The notes below the pieces were generated by a model. It was not told the DNA's origin. It made no database searches and worked only from the letters and a program-made list of their open reading frames with translations. A stretch of 64,000 bases of DNA from NCBI RefSeq assembly GCF_004011505.1, contig NZ_SAUN01000001.1, forward strand, positions 4,464,001-4,528,000, written 5' to 3'. This document shows, piece by piece, positions 8,915 to 17,689 of this stretch. Position 1 is the stretch's first letter, and each line of letters opens with the position of its first letter. The DNA comes from Nonomuraea polychroma. GTDB taxonomy: Bacteria; Actinomycetota; Actinomycetes; Streptosporangiales; Streptosporangiaceae. Position numbers and translations under genes: made by a program.

Positions 8915-9640
8915 ATGGCAGTCAACGTCACCGTCTGGAGCGAGAACTACCACGAGCCCCGCGAGGAGGACGTGCGCCGCCGCTACCCCGACGGCATCCA
9001 CGGCGCCATCGCGGCCGGGCTGACCGAGGTGCTGGGCGAGCGCGTCCGCGTCCGCACCGCCGTGCTGGAGGACCCCGAGCACGGCCTGACGGACGAGACC
9101 CTGGCCCAGACCGACGTGCTGACGTGGTGGGGGCACATGGCGCACGAGGAGGTGGACGACAAGGTCGTCGAACGGGTACGGCGGCGCGTCTTCGGCGGGA
9201 TGGGCCTGCTGGTGCTGCACTCCGGCCACTACTCCAAGATCTTCCGTTCGCTGATGGGCACCACCTGCACCCTGAACTGGCGCGACGCCGGGGAGCGCGA
9301 GCTGGTGTGGACGGTCTCCCCCGGCCACCCGATCGCGCGCGACATCCCCCGCCCGCTGGTCATCGACCGCCAGGAGACCTACGGCGAGCCGTTCGACGTC
9401 CCCGAGCCCGACGAGCTGGTCTTCATCAGCTCCTTCGGCGGCGGTGAGGTGTTCCGCAGCGGCTGCTGCTACCGCAGAGGGCTGGGCAGGATCTTCTACT
9501 TCGCCCCGGGCGATCAGGAATATCCCGTCTACTACCACCCCGACGTGCGCCGCGTGCTGGCCAACGCGGTCCTGTGGGCCGCCCCGGAGCACGGCGTCGG
9601 CGAGCCGCCGCAGAACGCCCACACCCCCATCCAGTGGTAG
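8915..9640 (+). CDS. ThuA-like protein
   Basis: The 241-residue protein matches the ThuA (trehalose utilisation) glutamine-amidotransferase-like fold: VTVWSENYHE at the N-terminus, DVLTWWGHMAHEEV, a conserved LLVLHSGHYSKIF strand and loop, and GRIFYFAPGDQEYPVYYHPD near the C-terminus. ThuA proteins act in disaccharide catabolism together with Gfo/Idh oxidoreductases such as ThuB, and the next gene is exactly such an oxidoreductase. A strong GGAAGGAAG precedes the ATG. The natural substrate is unknown; a keto-glycoside is one possibility. Confidence 0.85.
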   Translation: MAVNVTVWSENYHEPREEDVRRRYPDGIHGAIAAGLTEVLGERVRVRTAVLEDPEHGLTDETLAQTDVLTWWGHMAHEEVDDKVVERVRRRVFGGMGLLVLHSGHYSKIFRSLMGTTCTLNWRDAGERELVWTVSPGHPIARDIPRPLVIDRQETYGEPFDVPEPDELVFISSFGGGEVFRSGCCYRRGLGRIFYFAPGDQEYPVYYHPDVRRVLANAVLWAAPEHGVGEPPQNAHTPIQW

Positions 9641-9647
9641 GCGCCGC

Positions 9648-10682
9648 ATGACCTTCGCGACCATCGACGCGGACCGGCCGCTGCGCGGCGTGGTGGCCGG
9701 CGCCGGGTTCATCGGCGGCCATTGGGCGCCCGAGCTGCTCGCCCACCCCGGCACCGAGCTGGTGGGCTGGGTCGACGTGGCCGAGGAGCGGGCCCGCGCC
9801 GCCGCCCGCGAGCTCGGCCTCGACGACCTGCCGGTCAGCTCCTCGCTGACCGCCGTCCTGGACGGCGAGGAGCCGGACTTCCTCGTCAACTGCACGGTGC
9901 CGCAGGCGCACCACGAGGTGACGGTCACCGCGCTGCGGCGCGGGGTGTCGGTGCTGAGCGAGAAACCCATGGCGGTCACGCTGGAGCAGGCGCGGTCCAT
10001 GGTGCGCGCCGCCGACGACGCGCGGCGGCTGTTCGCGGTCAACCAGAACCGCCGCTTCATGCCCGGCCTGGTCGCCTTCCGCCGCACGGTGGCCGAGCTG
10101 GGGCCGCTGGGGCTGATGACGTCGGAGTTCTTCATGCCGTACCGGGGGCCGGCGTTCCTCGACACACTGGAACACCCGCTGGTGCAGGACATGGCGATCC
10201 ACCTGTTCGACGCGGCACGGGCGGTCTCCGGCGCCGATCCGGTGTCCGTCTACTGTGAGTCGTTCCAGGCCCCGTGGACCTGGTACCCGGGCGCCTGCTC
10301 GGCCGCCGCGATCTTCGAGATGACCGGCGGGCTGCGCTACACCTTCACCGGGAGCTGGTCTGCGCCGGGCCGTCCGACGTCGTGGACGGGGAACTGGCGG
10401 GCGGCCGGCGCCCGCGGCACCGCCTGCTGGGACGGCGACGGCGATCCGACCGCGGACGCGGCCAAGGGCCACGTGGTGCGGCCGCACAAGCAGGAACCCG
10501 ACCCGTACCCCGGCCGCAACCGCTACACCGGCCTGGCGGAAGGGCTGGAGGAGTTCGTGACCGGACTGCGGACGGGACGGCCGCCACAGGGCGAATGCCA
10601 TGACAACATCCGAAGCGTGGCCATGGTGACGGCGGCCCTGGAGTCGGTGCGCACCGGGGCGCGGGTGCCGATCGTCGTCTAA
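9648..10682 (+). CDS. Gfo/Idh/MocA-family sugar oxidoreductase
   Basis: This 344-residue enzyme has the N-terminal NAD(P) motif GVVAGAGFIGGHW and the family signature LSEKPMA with Lys106. The second domain holds the expected DMAIHLFDAARAV helix carrying the conserved Asp/His pair. It starts seven bases after the ThuA-like gene and is co-transcribed with it, so the pair probably oxidises or reduces a sugar or inositol-type compound together. A hairpin at 10738-10768 follows, making this the last gene of the plus-strand unit. Confidence 0.88.
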   Translation: MTFATIDADRPLRGVVAGAGFIGGHWAPELLAHPGTELVGWVDVAEERARAAARELGLDDLPVSSSLTAVLDGEEPDFLVNCTVPQAHHEVTVTALRRGVSVLSEKPMAVTLEQARSMVRAADDARRLFAVNQNRRFMPGLVAFRRTVAELGPLGLMTSEFFMPYRGPAFLDTLEHPLVQDMAIHLFDAARAVSGADPVSVYCESFQAPWTWYPGACSAAAIFEMTGGLRYTFTGSWSAPGRPTSWTGNWRAAGARGTACWDGDGDPTADAAKGHVVRPHKQEPDPYPGRNRYTGLAEGLEEFVTGLRTGRPPQGECHDNIRSVAMVTAALESVRTGARVPIVV

Positions 10683-10737
10683 GCCGGGTACGCGTGGGTC
10701 TCAGTGGCCTTGAGGGCTGCCTCGGGCCGCGTGCGGC

Positions 10738-10768
10738 GAGCCCGCTCCCGAGTGGCGGGGGCGGGCTC
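10738..10768. terminator. hairpin terminator between convergent genes
   Basis: A 12-bp stem (10738-10749 with 10757-10768, one T-G pair) with a 7-base loop sits between the stop of the Gfo/Idh gene and the stop of the facing secreted-protein gene. There is no long T run, as is usual in high-GC actinobacteria. It can serve both strands. Confidence 0.7.
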
Positions 10769-10782
10769 TCCTCGATGCACGG

Positions 10783-12954
10783 TCAACGGATCTGGCTGGG
10801 CTGCGGCCACTCCGTGCCGGCGGCGAAGTGGTCGTGCCATTTCGCACCCGGGCCGAAGCCTGCGCCGGTGGAGAGGGACACGTAGACGTCGGCGCCGGAA
10901 CCACGGGTGAAGGTCACGATGTCGTCCTTGCCGTCGCCGTTGACGTCGCCGACGGCCGGTATTTCACCGCTCAACGCGAAGTTGTCGTGCCATTTGGCCG
11001 CCGTGCCGAAGCTCGTCCCGGTGGACGGGGCCACGTACACGTCCGCGCTGGTCCCGTGTGAGAAGGTGACGACGTCGTCCTTGCCGTCACCGGTGACATC
11101 GCCCGTGTACGGCGTCTCCCCGTCCGGCGAGAAGAAGTCGTGCCATTTCGCGCCCGTGCCGAAGCTCGTCCCGGTGGAAGCGGCCGCGTACACGTCGGCG
11201 CCCGTCCCGTGTGAGAAGGCGACGACGTCGTCCTTGCCGTCACCGGTGACATCGGCCGGCGAGCCGCCGAACATCTTCCCCGAGGTGCCCGCGTAGTAGA
11301 CCTCCAGCTCGGCGATCGAGGTGAACGTCCGGGTGCCGCCGGGGGCGCCGATGATCCGCACACCGTCCCCGTCCACCGGGTCGAACCCCAGCTCGTACAT
11401 CCGGTTCGGCCCCGCCGTGTTGTTGTACGGGTAGTCCGGCGTGATCCGCAGCCCGCTCACGTCCACCCACTGGTGGTCCCGGCGTACCTGCACCCGCAGG
11501 TTACCGGCGAACCAGCCGCCGTCGCCGAACATCTGCCCGCTGGTGAAGATGACCTTGTTCATCAGGTACTCGCGCGGCCACGTGTATCCCCACCAGCTCG
11601 CGCCCTTGCGTTCGTCGTTCCAGTCGTCCTCGCTGTGGGACCTGTTGCCGTCGTTGTAGAAGGCGGTGGTGCCGAAGTGCATGGCCCGCTCGACGCCCAC
11701 GGTGCCGGGCTCCCTGGCCAGGTTCCTGCCGCCGTCCGGCTGGTTGCCCGGGGTCGTGTCGGTGTGCGGCTCCAGGCGCATCTTTCGCAGCGAGAACGTG
11801 TACGCCCAGTGCTCGCCCTCCGGGTAGCCGCCGCCGCACGGGCAGACGTTCGACTGCAGCCACATCGACTTGCCGTCGGCGCTGATGTACTTCGACGGGA
11901 TCGTCGTGGCGTACCCGCCGTGCTTGGTCCTCGTCCACGGATAGCCGCCGAAGTCCTTGCTCGTGACGTGATTCCACGGGCCCCACGGCGTGGGCGACTC
12001 GTAGAACTCGAAGGTGTACTCGGTCCACGAGGTGTAGATGTAGCGGTCGAGCGGCTTGTTGTAGACGACGCCGCCCTGACTGATCACGCTCAGGTTCCTG
12101 ACCCGGCCCGCGGTGTAGACGTCCGGGTAGAGGCGCCGGTCGTCGCGGAGCACGGCGACGCGCCGGCCGATGTCCGACGACCAGGTGGGCGTGCCGGAGG
12201 CGGTGAAGCCGCTGACGAACTGCCAGGCCGACCGGTTCTGCACGGAGTCCCTGGGCACGCGGGCCAGCCACACGTCCACGGGGTCGGGCACGCGGCCCGC
12301 GAACGAGTCGCGCCAGTTGTGGTCCAGCCCGTACGCGTACACGTAGCTGTCAGGCGCGTTGGCGTACGCCTTCCCGTAGTCCAGGAACATGATCGTGGTG
12401 AACACGCCGTTGCCGAACATCGGCGCCGACCGGTCCCACGTCCACGTCCTGCCGTGGTCGGTGGATCTGGCGATGGTGGCGGCGGGGGCATCGTCGAAGT
12501 CCAGGGCCAGGTCCTGCACGGCGAGGTAGAGGGTGCCGTCGACGCAGGCCATGCCGGTGGGCTTGCGCGTGTGGTTCGCCGTCCACACCTGGCCGACGTT
12601 GTCGCCGATGGGCAGCTGCGCGCCGGTCAGGTTGCCCGGCATGCCGGAGATGCGGGCCACACCGATGTCGCTGTACGTGTTGGCGAAGCCGATGCCGTCG
12701 CCGTAGGCGGTGTAGACGTTGTCGTCGTCGGACCAGCAGTTCGGCCACAGGTCGCCGTGGTTGCGGTTGTCGCCGACGGCCGGGGCGCCGACCGTGGCGG
12801 CCGAGTCGACCTGCACCGTCGAGAAGAACGTGCTGGGCGGCGGCGACGTGGCCGCTCCGGCGGTCTCGGGGGCCGCTCCCGTAACCGTCATTGCGGCAGC
12901 GACGAGCACAGCCGCCAGGCCCGCGCTCAGGCGTCGTCGAAGGGTCGAATACAT
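10783..12954 (-). CDS. secreted DUF4185/GH183-like protein with C-terminal FG-GAP repeats (candidate endo-D-arabinanase)
   Basis: The 723-residue product has a signal peptide (MYSTLRRRLSAGLAAVLVAA), a catalytic-type domain of about 380 residues, a discoidin-like domain (about 400-560) and three 51-residue FG-GAP/VCBS repeats at the end. The first domain resembles DUF4185 propellers: LWPNCWSDDDNVYTAYGDG, ARSTDHGRTWTWDRSAP and FTTIMFLDYGKAY. DUF4185 was shown to contain endo-D-arabinanases (GH183). The family call is from memory of the motifs, not a search, and a general sialidase-like propeller is the alternative. A start at ATG 12954 gives the normal signal peptide. An operator shared with the GH172 and isomerase operons lies 84 bases upstream. 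Confidence 0.5.
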   Translation of the reverse strand: MYSTLRRRLSAGLAAVLVAAAMTVTGAAPETAGAATSPPPSTFFSTVQVDSAATVGAPAVGDNRNHGDLWPNCWSDDDNVYTAYGDGIGFANTYSDIGVARISGMPGNLTGAQLPIGDNVGQVWTANHTRKPTGMACVDGTLYLAVQDLALDFDDAPAATIARSTDHGRTWTWDRSAPMFGNGVFTTIMFLDYGKAYANAPDSYVYAYGLDHNWRDSFAGRVPDPVDVWLARVPRDSVQNRSAWQFVSGFTASGTPTWSSDIGRRVAVLRDDRRLYPDVYTAGRVRNLSVISQGGVVYNKPLDRYIYTSWTEYTFEFYESPTPWGPWNHVTSKDFGGYPWTRTKHGGYATTIPSKYISADGKSMWLQSNVCPCGGGYPEGEHWAYTFSLRKMRLEPHTDTTPGNQPDGGRNLAREPGTVGVERAMHFGTTAFYNDGNRSHSEDDWNDERKGASWWGYTWPREYLMNKVIFTSGQMFGDGGWFAGNLRVQVRRDHQWVDVSGLRITPDYPYNNTAGPNRMYELGFDPVDGDGVRIIGAPGGTRTFTSIAELEVYYAGTSGKMFGGSPADVTGDGKDDVVAFSHGTGADVYAAASTGTSFGTGAKWHDFFSPDGETPYTGDVTGDGKDDVVTFSHGTSADVYVAPSTGTSFGTAAKWHDNFALSGEIPAVGDVNGDGKDDIVTFTRGSGADVYVSLSTGAGFGPGAKWHDHFAAGTEWPQPSQIR
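10786..11253 (-). repeat. three tandem FG-GAP coding repeats
   Basis: Three units of 153, 153 and 162 bases encode D-V-(T/N)-GDGKDD calcium-binding loops followed by ADVY and AKWHD. They are near-identical in protein and share long identical stretches of DNA. They form an extra propeller-like or adhesive domain at the C-terminus of the secreted protein. Confidence 0.85.
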
Positions 12955-13037
12955 GACTTCTCCAGGCAGTCCGGTGGCCCTGAGCACGCGTCAGTCAGGG
13001 GTCGCGAGGGTGGGGGGTGAAGGGAGAAGAGCTGGAA

Positions 13038-13049
13038 GCAATCGATTTC
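13038..13049. promoter_or_regulatory. LacI-type operator GCAATCGATTTC (site 1)
   Basis: Near-palindromic 12-mer in the 302-base gap 12955-13256, 84 bases upstream of the DUF4185-like gene and 208 bases before the divergent lacI gene. It belongs to a set with sites at 23049, 23064, 27294, 31626 and 31702. An inverted repeat CAGGCA/TGCCTG (13051-13056 and 13069-13074) follows; I see nothing else in the gap. Confidence 0.75.
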
Positions 13050-13256
13050 TCAGGCAAGGTACAATCGCTGCCTGACAGCGTCAAGCCCTGATTTGTCGAG
13101 ATTTCGGTAGGGGTATTCGCTCAGCTGAACCCCTGTTTCAAACATTCCGGAAGCATCGGATGATGATCTTGGAGAGAAAGCGTGCTGGTGAGCTCGCCGT
13201 AGGCGGCCTCAGCGCGGCGGCATTGCAGGCCTCCGCGATGGTAGAAACTTGGTTCG

Positions 13257-14231
13257 ATGGCAACTATCTACGATGTCGCCCGCGAGGCCGGCGTATCCGC
13301 CGCCACCGTCTCACGCGTGCTCAACGGCGCCCGCACGGTCGACCCCGCCATGGTCGCGCGCGTGCTCACCGCCGTCAGAGAGCTCGGCTACCGCCCCAAC
13401 GCGGTGGCCAGAAACCTGCGGCGCAGCCGCACCACCCTCTGGGCCGTGATCATCTCGGACATCGGCAACCCGTTCTTCACCGCCACCGTCCGCGGGATCG
13501 AGGACGTCGCCCAGCAGGCCGGCTACTCGGTCGTGCTGTGCAACAGCGACGAGGACCCGGCCAAGGAAGAGACATATGTCGCTGCGGCGCTGAGCGAGCA
13601 GATGGCCGGCGTGATCATCTCCTCGTCGGGGAGCGTCAAGGCCGCCAAGACCCTGCTCGAGTCGCCCGTCCCTGTCGTCGCCATCGACCGCGAGCTGCCG
13701 CGCGGCGAGGTGGACACGGTCGTGGTGGACAACGAAGCAGGCGCGCGCACGGCCACGGAGCACCTCCTTACGGCCGGCTACCGGCGGATCGCGTGCATCA
13801 CGGGGCCCGAGGGCGTGAGCACCGCCGACCTGCGCCTGCGGGGCTACGCGGGGGCCCTGCCGAGCGAGCCGCTGGTGGTTCGCACGGACTTCCGCGAGCA
13901 GGGCGGGTACGACGCCATGTCCTCACTGCTGTCCTCCTCCGATCGTCCGGACGCGGTGTTCGTGGCCAACAACCTCATGGCGGTGGGCGCCCTGCGGTGC
14001 CTGGCCGATCGGGGTGTGGACGTGCCCGGGGAGATGGGGCTGGTCGGGTTCGACGAGATCCCGTGGGCCGATCTCGTCCGGCCGACGCTGACGACGGTGG
14101 CGCAGCCGACGTACGAGCTGGGGCGCATGGCCGCCCGCCTCCTGGTGGACCGCATCGCCACCCCGGCCGCCAAGCCCGCCAAGGTCGTCCTGCCCGCCGA
14201 GCTCCGCCCTCGCCAGAGCAGCGCCCGCTGA
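13257..14231 (+). CDS. LacI-family transcriptional repressor (first of two close paralogs)
   Basis: The 324-residue protein has the LacI helix-turn-helix and hinge (YDVAREAGVSAATVSRVLNG, then YRPNAVARNLRR) followed by a periplasmic-binding-type effector domain (GNPFFTATVRGIEDVA, VIAIDREL-like PVVAIDRELPRGEVD, VGFDEIPWADLVRPTLTT). It is very similar throughout to the LacI gene at 26250-27251; both lie in the region with AATCGATT operators, so both probably read the same or related sites. No ribosome-binding site precedes the ATG, which suggests a leaderless mRNA. It is divergent from the DUF4185-like gene and convergent with the kinase operon. Confidence 0.92.
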   Translation: MATIYDVAREAGVSAATVSRVLNGARTVDPAMVARVLTAVRELGYRPNAVARNLRRSRTTLWAVIISDIGNPFFTATVRGIEDVAQQAGYSVVLCNSDEDPAKEETYVAAALSEQMAGVIISSSGSVKAAKTLLESPVPVVAIDRELPRGEVDTVVVDNEAGARTATEHLLTAGYRRIACITGPEGVSTADLRLRGYAGALPSEPLVVRTDFREQGGYDAMSSLLSSSDRPDAVFVANNLMAVGALRCLADRGVDVPGEMGLVGFDEIPWADLVRPTLTTVAQPTYELGRMAARLLVDRIATPAAKPAKVVLPAELRPRQSSAR

Positions 14232-14256
14232 CCCCCGCCCCGCCGTTCGGCGCTGG

Positions 14257-15690
14257 TCAGGCGAGGGCATGAGTGATGTGAGACGTCGAGTGGTACAGGT
14301 CGCGGTAGAGGGCGTACAGGCGGTCGTAATCCGCGGCGGCCGCGGGGTCCGGCTCCACCACGGACGCCACCGGGTTCCATCCCTCGCACGACACCCCCAC
14401 CGCCTGCGCCGCCAGCATGGCGTCGCCGAAGGCGGCGCCGACCGTGTGGGCGGGCACGACCTGCGGCTGCTGGAGGACGTCGGAGACGATCCGCGTCCAC
14501 AGGCCGCCCTGCGTGCCGCCGCCCACCGCCACCAGCCGCTTGGCGGACCCGCCCGCCTCCCGCATGGCCTCCAGGTTGTGCCGGACGCCGAACGCCGTGG
14601 CCTCCAGCGCGGCCCGGTACAGGTGGCCGCGCCCGTGCCGCAGCGTCAGCCCGGCGATCGTCCCCCGGGCGTCCGGGTCGAAGAGCGGCGTGCGCTCCCC
14701 CGCGAAGTACGGCAGCATCAGCAGCCCCTCCGCCCCGCGCCCCGCGGCGGAAGCCTCCGCCGTGAGGTCCGAGAACGAGGCCCCGGTCAGGTCACGGAGC
14801 CATGCGGTGATCGCTCCCGACGTGGCCATCCCGGCCGCCAGGTTGTACGTCCCCGGCGCCACCCCCACGGTCCCCCACAGCTGCGGGGAGGCGGCGCGCG
14901 AGGCGAGCACCTCGACGAGGAACATGGTGGTCCCGTACATGAGCATGACGTCGCCCGGCGAGCTCACCCCGACGCTCAGCGCCTCGGCCCACGCGTCGAT
15001 GGTGCCCGCGACCACCGGGATCCCGGCGGGCAGTCCGGTCAGGGCGGCCGCGCCGGAGGTGACCGTGCCCACGACGTCGCCGCTCCAGGCGAGCGCGGGC
15101 CGCTCCAGCTCCGGCACGATCTCCCAGTCCGTGATCCACTCGTGGGCGCGGGTGTCGTACAGCGGCGTGCATTGGCTGGCCGCATGATGATCCAGCACGT
15201 AGTCCCCGGTCAGCCGGTACGCCAGCCACGAGTGCGCCATGAACGTCCGCCGGGTCCGCGCCCATACGGAAGGCTCGTGGACGCGGAGCCACTCCAGCTT
15301 GGGCCCTACCGCCTGGGACGTGAGCGGCGAGCCGCACCGGTCCAGGATCGCGGCCTCGCCGTAGCGGGCGGTCTGGGCGGCGATCTCGGCGGTGGCGCGG
15401 GTGTCCACGCCGTACAGGATGGCCGGGCGCAGCGGCGTGCCGTCCTCCGTGCAGGGCAGCACGCACGGCCCGATCCCGCTCAGCCCGACCGCCTCGATGC
15501 CGGGGCGGGCCAGCTCGCCGGCGATCGCGGCGAAGTCGGCCCACCACACCTCCTCCGCGTCGTGCTCGAACCAGCCGGGCCGGGGCGTGGCGGTCCGGTG
15601 CTCGCGTACGGCCGTGGCCACGACCGTGCCGTCCGCTGCGACGAGGACGCCCTTGGAGCTCGAGGTCCCGATGTCGACGCCGAGGAACAT
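14257..15690 (-). CDS. FGGY-family carbohydrate kinase (candidate D-ribulokinase)
   Basis: The 477-residue enzyme has the FGGY layout: FLGVDIGTSSSKGVLV (phosphate-1 loop), GTIDAWAEAL holding the likely catalytic Asp, and LVAVGGGTQGGLWTRIVSDV (adenosine-binding region). Overall it is closest in style to xylulokinases and related pentulokinases. Its ATG shares one base with the stop of the binding-protein gene. It is the last gene of an operon that begins with a fucose/arabinose-isomerase-type enzyme, so phosphorylation of the pentulose made by that enzyme fits best. D-ribulose to D-ribulose 5-phosphate would need no aldolase, and none is present. D-xylulose or L-fuculose kinase activity remains possible. 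Confidence 0.85.
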   Translation of the reverse strand: MFLGVDIGTSSSKGVLVAADGTVVATAVREHRTATPRPGWFEHDAEEVWWADFAAIAGELARPGIEAVGLSGIGPCVLPCTEDGTPLRPAILYGVDTRATAEIAAQTARYGEAAILDRCGSPLTSQAVGPKLEWLRVHEPSVWARTRRTFMAHSWLAYRLTGDYVLDHHAASQCTPLYDTRAHEWITDWEIVPELERPALAWSGDVVGTVTSGAAALTGLPAGIPVVAGTIDAWAEALSVGVSSPGDVMLMYGTTMFLVEVLASRAASPQLWGTVGVAPGTYNLAAGMATSGAITAWLRDLTGASFSDLTAEASAAGRGAEGLLMLPYFAGERTPLFDPDARGTIAGLTLRHGRGHLYRAALEATAFGVRHNLEAMREAGGSAKRLVAVGGGTQGGLWTRIVSDVLQQPQVVPAHTVGAAFGDAMLAAQAVGVSCEGWNPVASVVEPDPAAAADYDRLYALYRDLYHSTSHITHALA

Positions 15691-16664
15691 CAGTTCTGCC
15701 CGGACAGGTCGAACTGCTTGTACAGGTCGGCCGCGTTGTCCTTGGTGACCTGCGTGGTGCCGAGCACCTGCTGCTTGTCCACCGGCTGGCCGTGCAGGAT
15801 CTTGTTGACGGTGTCGGCCGCCTCCTGCGCGCCCGTCGGGTAGATGAACGTGGCCGACAGCTGGCCGAGCTGCACGGCGCGAATGCCGCCGTCCGGGATG
15901 GCCAGACCGTCGATGCCGATGAACTTGATCTGCTCGGCCTTTCCTGCCGCCTTGGCCGCCAGGTACGCGCCCAGCGCCATCGGGTCGTTGTGCCCGTACA
16001 CGAGGTCGATCTTGGGATGCTGGGCCAGCCACTGCTGCATGATCGGCGTGGCCTGCTCCTTCACCCACTTGGCCTCGCGATCCGCGATGATCTTGATCTT
16101 GGGGTTGGCCGCGATGGCCTCGCGGAAGCCCTTGTCGCGGTCGATCTGCGGCTGGTTGGACAGGATGCCGCGCAGCTCGACGATGTTGCCGCCGTCCGGC
16201 AGCAGCTTGACCGCCTCCTCGCCCGCCTTCCTGCCGATGAGCACGTTGTCGCCGCCGATGAAGGCCGTGTAGCAGTCGGTGTTGACCGTGCGGTCCAGGA
16301 TGATCACCGGGATCTTGGCGTCGCACGCCTGCTGCACGGCCGCCGTCAGCGGCGCGGGCTCGGTGGGCGAGACGATGAGCGCGTCGACCTTCTGGGTGAT
16401 GAAGTTCTGGACCTGGGAGACCTGCGTGGCGCTCGACTGCTTGGCGTCGGCGATCGGCAGCAGCTCGATGTCCGGATATCTCTCCAGGAAGTGCTGCAGC
16501 TGCAGGTTGAGCTGCGCCCGGTACGGCTCGGCGTTGTTCGACTGCGAGTAGCCGACGACGAACTTCTTCTTCCCGCCGTCCGCGGAAGCCGTCGGGGTGG
16601 GCGCCTTGGACGCGCACGCCGCGGCGAGCAGCGCGCACAGCGCGATGGCAATGGTCCTCTTCAT
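15690..16664 (-). CDS. sugar-binding lipoprotein of a ribose-type (CUT2) ABC importer
   Basis: The 324-residue protein has a lipoprotein signal (MKRTIAIALCALLAAACASK) and the RbsB/type 1 periplasmic fold: FVVGYSQSNNAEPYRAQLN, DALIVSPTEPAPLTAAV, IPVIILDRTV and YGHNDPMALGAYLAAKAAG. Such proteins bind monosaccharides, often pentoses. The start codon overlaps the permease stop in an ATGA (16661-16664) and GGAGGG precedes it. With the permease and ATPase just upstream it makes a complete importer, here probably for the monosaccharide released by the GH172 enzyme. Confidence 0.92.
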   Translation of the reverse strand: MKRTIAIALCALLAAACASKAPTPTASADGGKKKFVVGYSQSNNAEPYRAQLNLQLQHFLERYPDIELLPIADAKQSSATQVSQVQNFITQKVDALIVSPTEPAPLTAAVQQACDAKIPVIILDRTVNTDCYTAFIGGDNVLIGRKAGEEAVKLLPDGGNIVELRGILSNQPQIDRDKGFREAIAANPKIKIIADREAKWVKEQATPIMQQWLAQHPKIDLVYGHNDPMALGAYLAAKAAGKAEQIKFIGIDGLAIPDGGIRAVQLGQLSATFIYPTGAQEAADTVNKILHGQPVDKQQVLGTTQVTKDNAADLYKQFDLSGQN

Positions 16665-17689
16665 GATCGAGACCCTCCTCGGAAGAACGTGAAGAGATCG
16701 GGACGCTGCAGGACGACCGCCACGACGACGATCAGTCCCTTGATCACGAGCTGCCAGTTGTCGCTGACCGCGTTGAGCCCGAGCACGTTGTCCAGCAGCG
16801 TCAGGATGAGGGCCCCGACGAACGTGCCGACGATCGTGCCCTTGCCGCCGGCCAGCGAGGCCCCGCCGATGACCGCGGCGGCGATGGCGTCCAGCTCGAA
16901 GGACTGCCCGGCCTGGGGGTCGGCCGAGGCGCTGTAGGCGGCGTCGATGGGCCCGGCGAACCCGGCGAGCATGCCGGACAGCGTGAACACCGCGATCGTG
17001 ACCGCCGTGACGTTGACGCCGGACAGCCGGGCGGCCGTGGGGTTGCCGCCGACGGCGTACACGTGCCGGCCGAACCGGGTCTTCGTCAGGATCAGGTGGA
17101 AGACGACGCAGACCACGATGAAGGCCAGCACCGGGTAGTAGATTCGGCCGAACAGGTTGTGCCCGGGCGTGCCGAACAGCTGGAACGCCTCCGCCTGCGG
17201 CGTCAGCTGCCCGTCCGGGCCGGTGATCTGGGTTCCGACGCTGACGTTGTCGCTGACCTGCCGGTCCAAGCCGCGTACGACCGACAGCATGGCCAGCGTC
17301 ACGACGAACGACTGGATGCGCAGCCAGGCGGTGCCGGCGCCGTTCAGGAACCCGAAGAACGCCCCCACCGCCATGCAGATCGGCACGATCTGCCACGGCT
17401 CCAGCGCGTGTTCGGACAGCATCATCGCGGCCGTCATCGACGCGATGCCCAGCAGCGACCCGACGGACAGGTCGATGCCGCCGGTCAGGATGACCAGCGT
17501 GACGCCGACGGCGAGGATGCCGCGTGAGGCGAAGGCGCCGATGGCGTTGGTGAGGTTCGTCTCGCTGAGGAACATCTCACCCTTGGTGGCGATCCCGACG
17601 GCGAGCACCAGCACCAGGCCGATGTACGCCTGCGCGGCGCCGAGGGCGGACAGCGTGCGCCGCATCCGGTTGTCCGCGTGAAGAGTCAT
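16661..17689 (-). CDS. ribose-type (CUT2) sugar ABC permease
   Basis: The 342-residue RbsC/AraH-type permease has about ten hydrophobic segments, the signature TGGIDLSVGSLLG in the middle and YAVGGNPTAARLSGVNV with AAVIGGASLAGGKGTIVGT towards the C-terminus. The ATG at 17687-17689 overlaps the ATPase stop in an ATGA. It forms a homodimeric pore with the neighbouring ATPase and binding protein. Confidence 0.93.
   Translation of the reverse strand: MTLHADNRMRRTLSALGAAQAYIGLVLVLAVGIATKGEMFLSETNLTNAIGAFASRGILAVGVTLVILTGGIDLSVGSLLGIASMTAAMMLSEHALEPWQIVPICMAVGAFFGFLNGAGTAWLRIQSFVVTLAMLSVVRGLDRQVSDNVSVGTQITGPDGQLTPQAEAFQLFGTPGHNLFGRIYYPVLAFIVVCVVFHLILTKTRFGRHVYAVGGNPTAARLSGVNVTAVTIAVFTLSGMLAGFAGPIDAAYSASADPQAGQSFELDAIAAAVIGGASLAGGKGTIVGTFVGALILTLLDNVLGLNAVSDNWQLVIKGLIVVVAVVLQRPDLFTFFRGGSRS

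Noticed and set aside
10786..11253. Possible CRISPR or satellite repeat
   Set aside because: The repeats are 153-bp coding units for FG-GAP calcium-binding blades in frame with a secreted protein, not short repeats with spacers.
13242..13256. Operator-like TAGAAACTTGGTTCG before the first lacI
   Set aside because: It resembles the TAGAAACCG elements at 6593 and 6770 only in the first seven bases, and its dyad GAAAC/GTTC is too short to claim.
14232..14256. Possible terminator between the first lacI and the kinase gene
   Set aside because: Only 25 bases separate the two convergent stops and no stem-loop is visible.
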